From: Flabesymbios commensalis
Taxonomy: Eukaryota > Annelida > Polychaeta > Terebellida > Flabelligeridae
Reading direction: 5' to 3'
NCBI GenBank assembly: GCA_964017125.1
Contig: OZ024914.1
Coordinates: 19,973,102-20,037,101, forward strand
Length of the DNA: 64,000 nucleotides
Each line of letters begins with the position of its first letter. Within the stretch, counting starts at the first letter, position 1. Positions 54,201 through 60,200 of this stretch are shown here, piece by piece. A program made the position numbers and the translations under genes. The notes under the pieces are model-generated. The model ran no database searches, was not told the DNA's origin, and was given only the letters and a program-made list of their open reading frames with translations.

Positions 54201-57200
54201 CAATGCCTATTTCTCAAGGTCAGCACGGAAACACATGCATGGCATCAAGAATAGATCAACAAAATATATTCTTGATGGCATACATGCATCGGCCCATGGC
54301 AACTTTAATTTGGTCACTATGCACTGTCAACATCCATACAATCAGATCAGATTATTTTTTTAAATAATTATATTGTTTAATAAACATCATTTTTATGAAG
54401 TTTTTATCATTTGTTTTAATCACGCGAACGATTGTTTTTTTATCATTTTAATTATATCAAAGATATGGCCTACAACATAGGGAGTTTTGCGGTCCTGGTC
54501 TCTCTATAATACGATAACATGAGCACCGCATACCACAATGCTATGCGGTTCTCGTATCATATTATTATAGAGCGATTTGACCGCGGATCACTGTACCCGG
54601 ATGCAGGGCGTTTGTATGCCTACACGTTATGTATTGTTCTGACGATGGAAAATAGCTTCTAATTAAATATTCCACTTTATGAAAAGTAGCTTATAAATAA
54701 ATATTATGTGTACACACATAAAGTGTAATATTGAATTATAAGCTACTTTTCATCATTCAAACAATACATAACACAGCAGCGTATAATTATTAATGAACAT
54801 TTCATGATTTTCTTTGCATCGACACGGGGGTCCCTCAGGGCTCTATCCTTGATATTTTACTATTTATCATATACATGGAGGCTATGAACAATGATATTGG
54901 CACTTTTTTTTATCTGCTGATGCCACTTTGTTAAAGTATCAGAAAACCTTCCAGCCCCATCCCCTACATTATCGCACTCATGCTGTTGGCTTTCACTACG
55001 AGAAGTATGGTGAGATCAGCTCATCACGCACTTTCTCCCATACGCTGCACTAAGCAGCTAAACAGCTTGATTATGCCGTTTCAGATAGATATTCGTACGA
55101 GAAAATACATAGATCATCGCTGAGTACGGCGAGATGGGCTGATCTCAGCACTCGTCACCACATCAAACCCTCGCCTAAAGGCTCGGGCTTGATGTGGTGA
55201 CTTGTGCTGAGATGAGCCCATCTCGCCGTCCCAACGATGCCGTATGCATATAATCCGTCCATTCACGATCCTGTTTATGCCTAAATTCATTCACCAGGTG
55301 GCACAAATTTTGACTATCTATGTAACCAGCGCGGTGCTTTTCGTGTATTCTGTAAAATGCAGTGACGTCATCGGAAACCGTTTTGAATGGGAACTCGGTG
55401 AAAATAATGTTATATAAGACCCCCATATTTCATTGTATTAGCTATCTCGGTGACCAGAATGGAGGCCAAGGCTATTGAGTTTCACAGAATACTCTTCACT
55501 GATGTTGAAGCAAAATGCACTACTACTTTAATTCGATGATTTTTTTCGTGTTAATTGTGAACATGTTATTAAAATACAGATTTGTTATTTATAATCATAC
55601 GAAATATGGCCTACTATTCACGCATAAGTTATTTTTATCAAAACGTTTTCTTTTTTTGTCTATCGCCAGCCTCCTGGACAGTTTTGGCACGTTATTCTGG
55701 GCCACATTTGGCATGTCAGAGTCAGACGCTCCAGCCTTAGAAGATCAAACTGACTGGTGGGATAACATGATTATGTACACAGGGTATGTGCTGTACGCTC
55801 TGTTCCTGCTCGGGGCTGTGGTTGTCCTCATCAACATGCTTATTGCCATGATGAGCAACACATTTCAGGAAATACAGGTAGAAATATACATGTAACAAAT
55901 ATAAAAGGGGGGTATTTAACCTTTAAAACGCTGAATTGATTTGAAAAACCAAAGGGTTTTTTTTAATTTGAAATAATTCTAAATGCCTCCGTTAGCTCTT
56001 TCTGATTCACTTGAATACCTATCTTATGAGATTACGACCATTATTGGAAATTTCACACTTACAGTGCCGGGAACGATGTTAGTCCTCATAATTTGACGTC
56101 TACAGACGTTAGATTATGACGACTAAAGTCGATCCCCACGCTGCAAGGTTTAGGATTTTTAAAGCGAAATAATAGTTTAAACGCAATTCACACAACGATT
56201 ATGCGGGTATTGGTAACGTTGAAAAATATTTGAATTGATTGAAACCATAGTCCACCTGTCCACTCCCAGACCTTTATATTAAAAATAAATCGCGGAGATT
56301 TCTGGGTATGCATTTCGACCGCTGCTGTATACAGCCGACTACTGCTTTAAATTTAGCTGATTAAAGAAATTTTGTCAGTCTGAAAAATATGTAGCTTATT
56401 TGCCATTATGCCATCCGGTCGTTACGCAACAAATGCTCATACCTTGACATGTTTAACCCTTTAACCACCGGTGCCGCATATCTTCGGGTTTTCATTTTGT
56501 ATTAGCACATTAAGTACAACCTTTTAAACATGTTAAAAATAAAATGTGACATCAATCAGCAATATTTGAAAACAGTTGACCTCCATTTTGTCAAATCTAA
56601 ATAATTTTCACTCACTTGAAGTTGTGGATCGCGTCAGCGAGACACAACTTCAAATGAGTGAATTCAGAATAATTTGGCGGCTAAAGGGTGAAATATAGTT
56701 ATACCCATATCCACTGCCACTACCACACAATTTATTACGCATAACAATAATTTACCAATTGTATTTATCAGGACGAAGAAGATGTGGAGTGGAAATATGC
56801 CAGAGCTAAGTTATGGATAGACTACATACAAGAGGGCTCTACATTACCAATACCTTACAATCTGATACCAACACCAAAGAGCATGTTCAAATACTCCAAG
56901 CTAGGTTTCAACCTGATTCGCAATAAACTCGTAAGATGATATTACATAACTATGTTAAATTGCATTGAATAACCTGGTATCGCGTCTTGTTGCTTGTTTT
57001 ATTATTTTTTGTTTGTTTCAATTTTAGTCTGGCAAGAACTCAGAAGACAGCTCGATACCGAGAAAACGTGTTTATTTTCTGAGAGATCATAAGGTAACGA
57101 TCTTGTTCAATATATTCACTTATCGGCTTTTTAAACTTAAGCGACAATAATAATAATTCATCACCCGCTAATCGCGATTATAGTCATTTTTAATCCATTT

Positions 57201-60200
57201 AATTAGCTGATTAAATCATTGTTATTGGGAACATAATGTGTGTTTAAACATTTAAATTTACAAATGCTTGGTCGAAAATTAAACATATTTTGTATGGGTA
57301 ATTTTACCCACTTGTAGTTGCATGTCGCCATCAGACTTCAGACTATCTTCAACAGTTACTGAAGACGAATTCGTGGTGTGAGACAGTTGAGAACAGTTTA
57401 AAGGATTTGATAAACCGGGATAAATAAATTAAAATTAACCTACTGCCTTTAACCATGTTAACAGCCAACGTATTTACTGTTTTTCTGTAATCGTCAATGC
57501 ATGTATTTTAAAGGATACTAATTATTCAGTCTAATGCTCAGTAAGAGCATCAGCTGATCGATTTGGATTTGATAAAGCTGTTTAATCACAACCGATTTTC
57601 TCTGCATTTGATGTTACAGCTATTGAGGTCATGCATAGTTTTTAAATATGCTACATGAAAAGAGTGATGCTTGTAATTGACATATTAACATCTATACTAT
57701 GGTTACTTTATTGGATCTGATTTTTGTTCAAAAAAATCTTAGAATGTGCTTTCTAAACATTCAATATAAAAATATGGGTTTGTATAATATGTATTTCGAA
57801 CCTATCTAGCAGCACGATACATTGACCCAATGTTGGTTCGACGTTGGCCCATCGTCTGCGACGCTGGTCCAATATTGAACCAACACCGGGTGTTTGCCAA
57901 CCTACACCTCATTTTGTTTTCTAAATTCTTACAGGCATTACTGCACAATGTGGTTCTCAGATTTATACATCGAATCAAAACAGAACAGATGGAAACTGAA
58001 AGTAAGAACATTTACATACTTCTGGTGTCCCTAGTAGCTTCAAAGTTTTATTTTAAAATAAAATATGTTGAAATTCCTTGTGGAGTTAACGTAACTGTAA
58101 AGTATTTCATTTGGCTATGCATTAATAATATTAATATATAATAATTAGAGATTATCTCATACCAAGGTTTGTATTGTACCAGATACAGGCATTTTTTACC
58201 CGGCTGATACTGCTATAAAGATTTAGAGGTGTGTGCACTATAAGGGTACCATACACCCGTGGGGATGTTTAGTTATCTACTAATGTTAGGCTATATACCT
58301 GCTACTGCCAGATTACAGTTTGATTGGTCAGAATCTAGCCACATTCATCACCCCACTGTACAACATCAGAGCGTACATAAGCTACACAGCCGTAACTAAG
58401 ATTGGACCATTGTTGGGCCATCGTCTAGGACGCCGGCCCAGCACTACAGCAGCATTGGGTCAATGACTGGTGCGCAACCAGCATAACCTGACGTAACTGG
58501 TGACAGACACGGCAGCAGCAACAGGCAGGCCCCCTCCCCTCCCCCACCTCTGCCACCGCTCGCCCGTCAGGTGTCGTGCCACTGAGACGTGAGAAAAGTC
58601 GCAACTAATCGATAGGCCTACACAGTTCATGAATTGGAAGTAATTATTTCGCCATTGAACTTGAAAAACTGAATATAGGCCTATAGTAGGCTAGACTATT
58701 GCTACTAATCTTAACATTAACTATGGGGTGAAGTTAAATATCATGTTACAGTCATAGGCCTAGGCTAAAGTAATTTACTTTATAAATTGCAGTTCTGTAG
58801 TCTAGGCCTAGTTTGACTGAAATGTTGGTATGAGATAAAAAGACAATACCATGGCTAAAGTTGTATCTTCATTCACATCAGCCCTCCCTAATTGTATTCT
58901 CCCTCGGGTGATGGGTCTTGTACATATCACCCTAGACCTGCGGGCGATATGTACAAGACCCATCACCCTCTGGAGAATACAACAAGGTCGGGCTGATATG
59001 CAGGACGATACAACTTTAGCCATGGTATAATCTCTAATTATACCATGGCTAAACTTGTATCGTTCCACATATCAGCCCGACCCAGTTGTAATCTCCAGAG
59101 GGTCTTGTATCGCCCGAAGACCGCAGGTCTAGGGCGATATGTACAGGACCCATCACCCGAGGGAGAATACAACTAGGGAGGGCTGATGTGCGGGACGATA
59201 CAACTTTAGCCATGGCATTGTCTTTTTATCTCATACCAACATTTTCAGTCAAAGTAGGCCTATGCCTACGTTAGACTATATAGAGAACTGCAGTTTAGAA
59301 GGTAACTTACCATAGCCTAGGTCTATGCTTGTAACATCACTTATAACTTCATAATGATACTATAGTTAATGATAAGATTAGTAGCAATATTCTACTATAT
59401 ATATATCCACATATTCAAGTTTAATGACGAAATAATTATTTCCAATTCATGACCCGTGATCTGATTCAATAAAGTGTAGGCCATGGATTGTTTTCCGTCT
59501 TGTCTAGGTCTCAGTGGACACACCCCCTGACGGGCGCGCAGTAATAGGGGAGGGGAGAGAGAGGGGGGGGGGGGTGGTGGGTCTGCCCGCTGAAGGAAGC
59601 TTGGCGGTCACGGTTACGTCAGGCTGTGCGGGGTACACGAGACATTGAGCCAATGTTGCTATAGTACTGGGCCGACGTCCTAGACGCTGGCCCAACAATG
59701 AGCCAATCTTTGGTAGGGGCATAAAGCTGTGTAGCGGGTGTACACTTTCAGGTGGCGTGATGAACGTAGCCTGACTCTGAACCAATCCAACTGTAATCTG
59801 GGCATTGGCGGTAGATAACATGCAATGACCAAGCATCCCCGAGGGGAATAACTAACGTATACCCACCATCACAAGTTGGTTCCTCTAAATCTTCATAGCT
59901 GTATCAGCGGGGTAAAAAAAGCTTGTATTAATTTCTGTGAAACGCAGTGACGTCACTCGGTGAAAACAAGGTTATATAAGACCCCCTCCCCCATACTTCA
60001 TTCTGTGAAATGCAGTGACGTCACTCGGTGAAAACAAGGTTATATAATACCCCTCCCCCATACGTCATTGTATTAGCCAGCTCGGTGAAAACAAAGGAGG
60101 TCATGGTCATTGAGTTTCACAGAGATTGTATGAGATAATAAAATAATTATATCATTACATCGCTATGTATAAAATTTAATTGAAGATATTTTCAAATCAC

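Noticed and set aside
55175-55426. 83-codon minus-strand open frame with plausible-looking protein
   Set aside because: Overlaps a palindrome and the CRE/TATA element, has no splice or domain support, and its apparent composition comes from these repeats.
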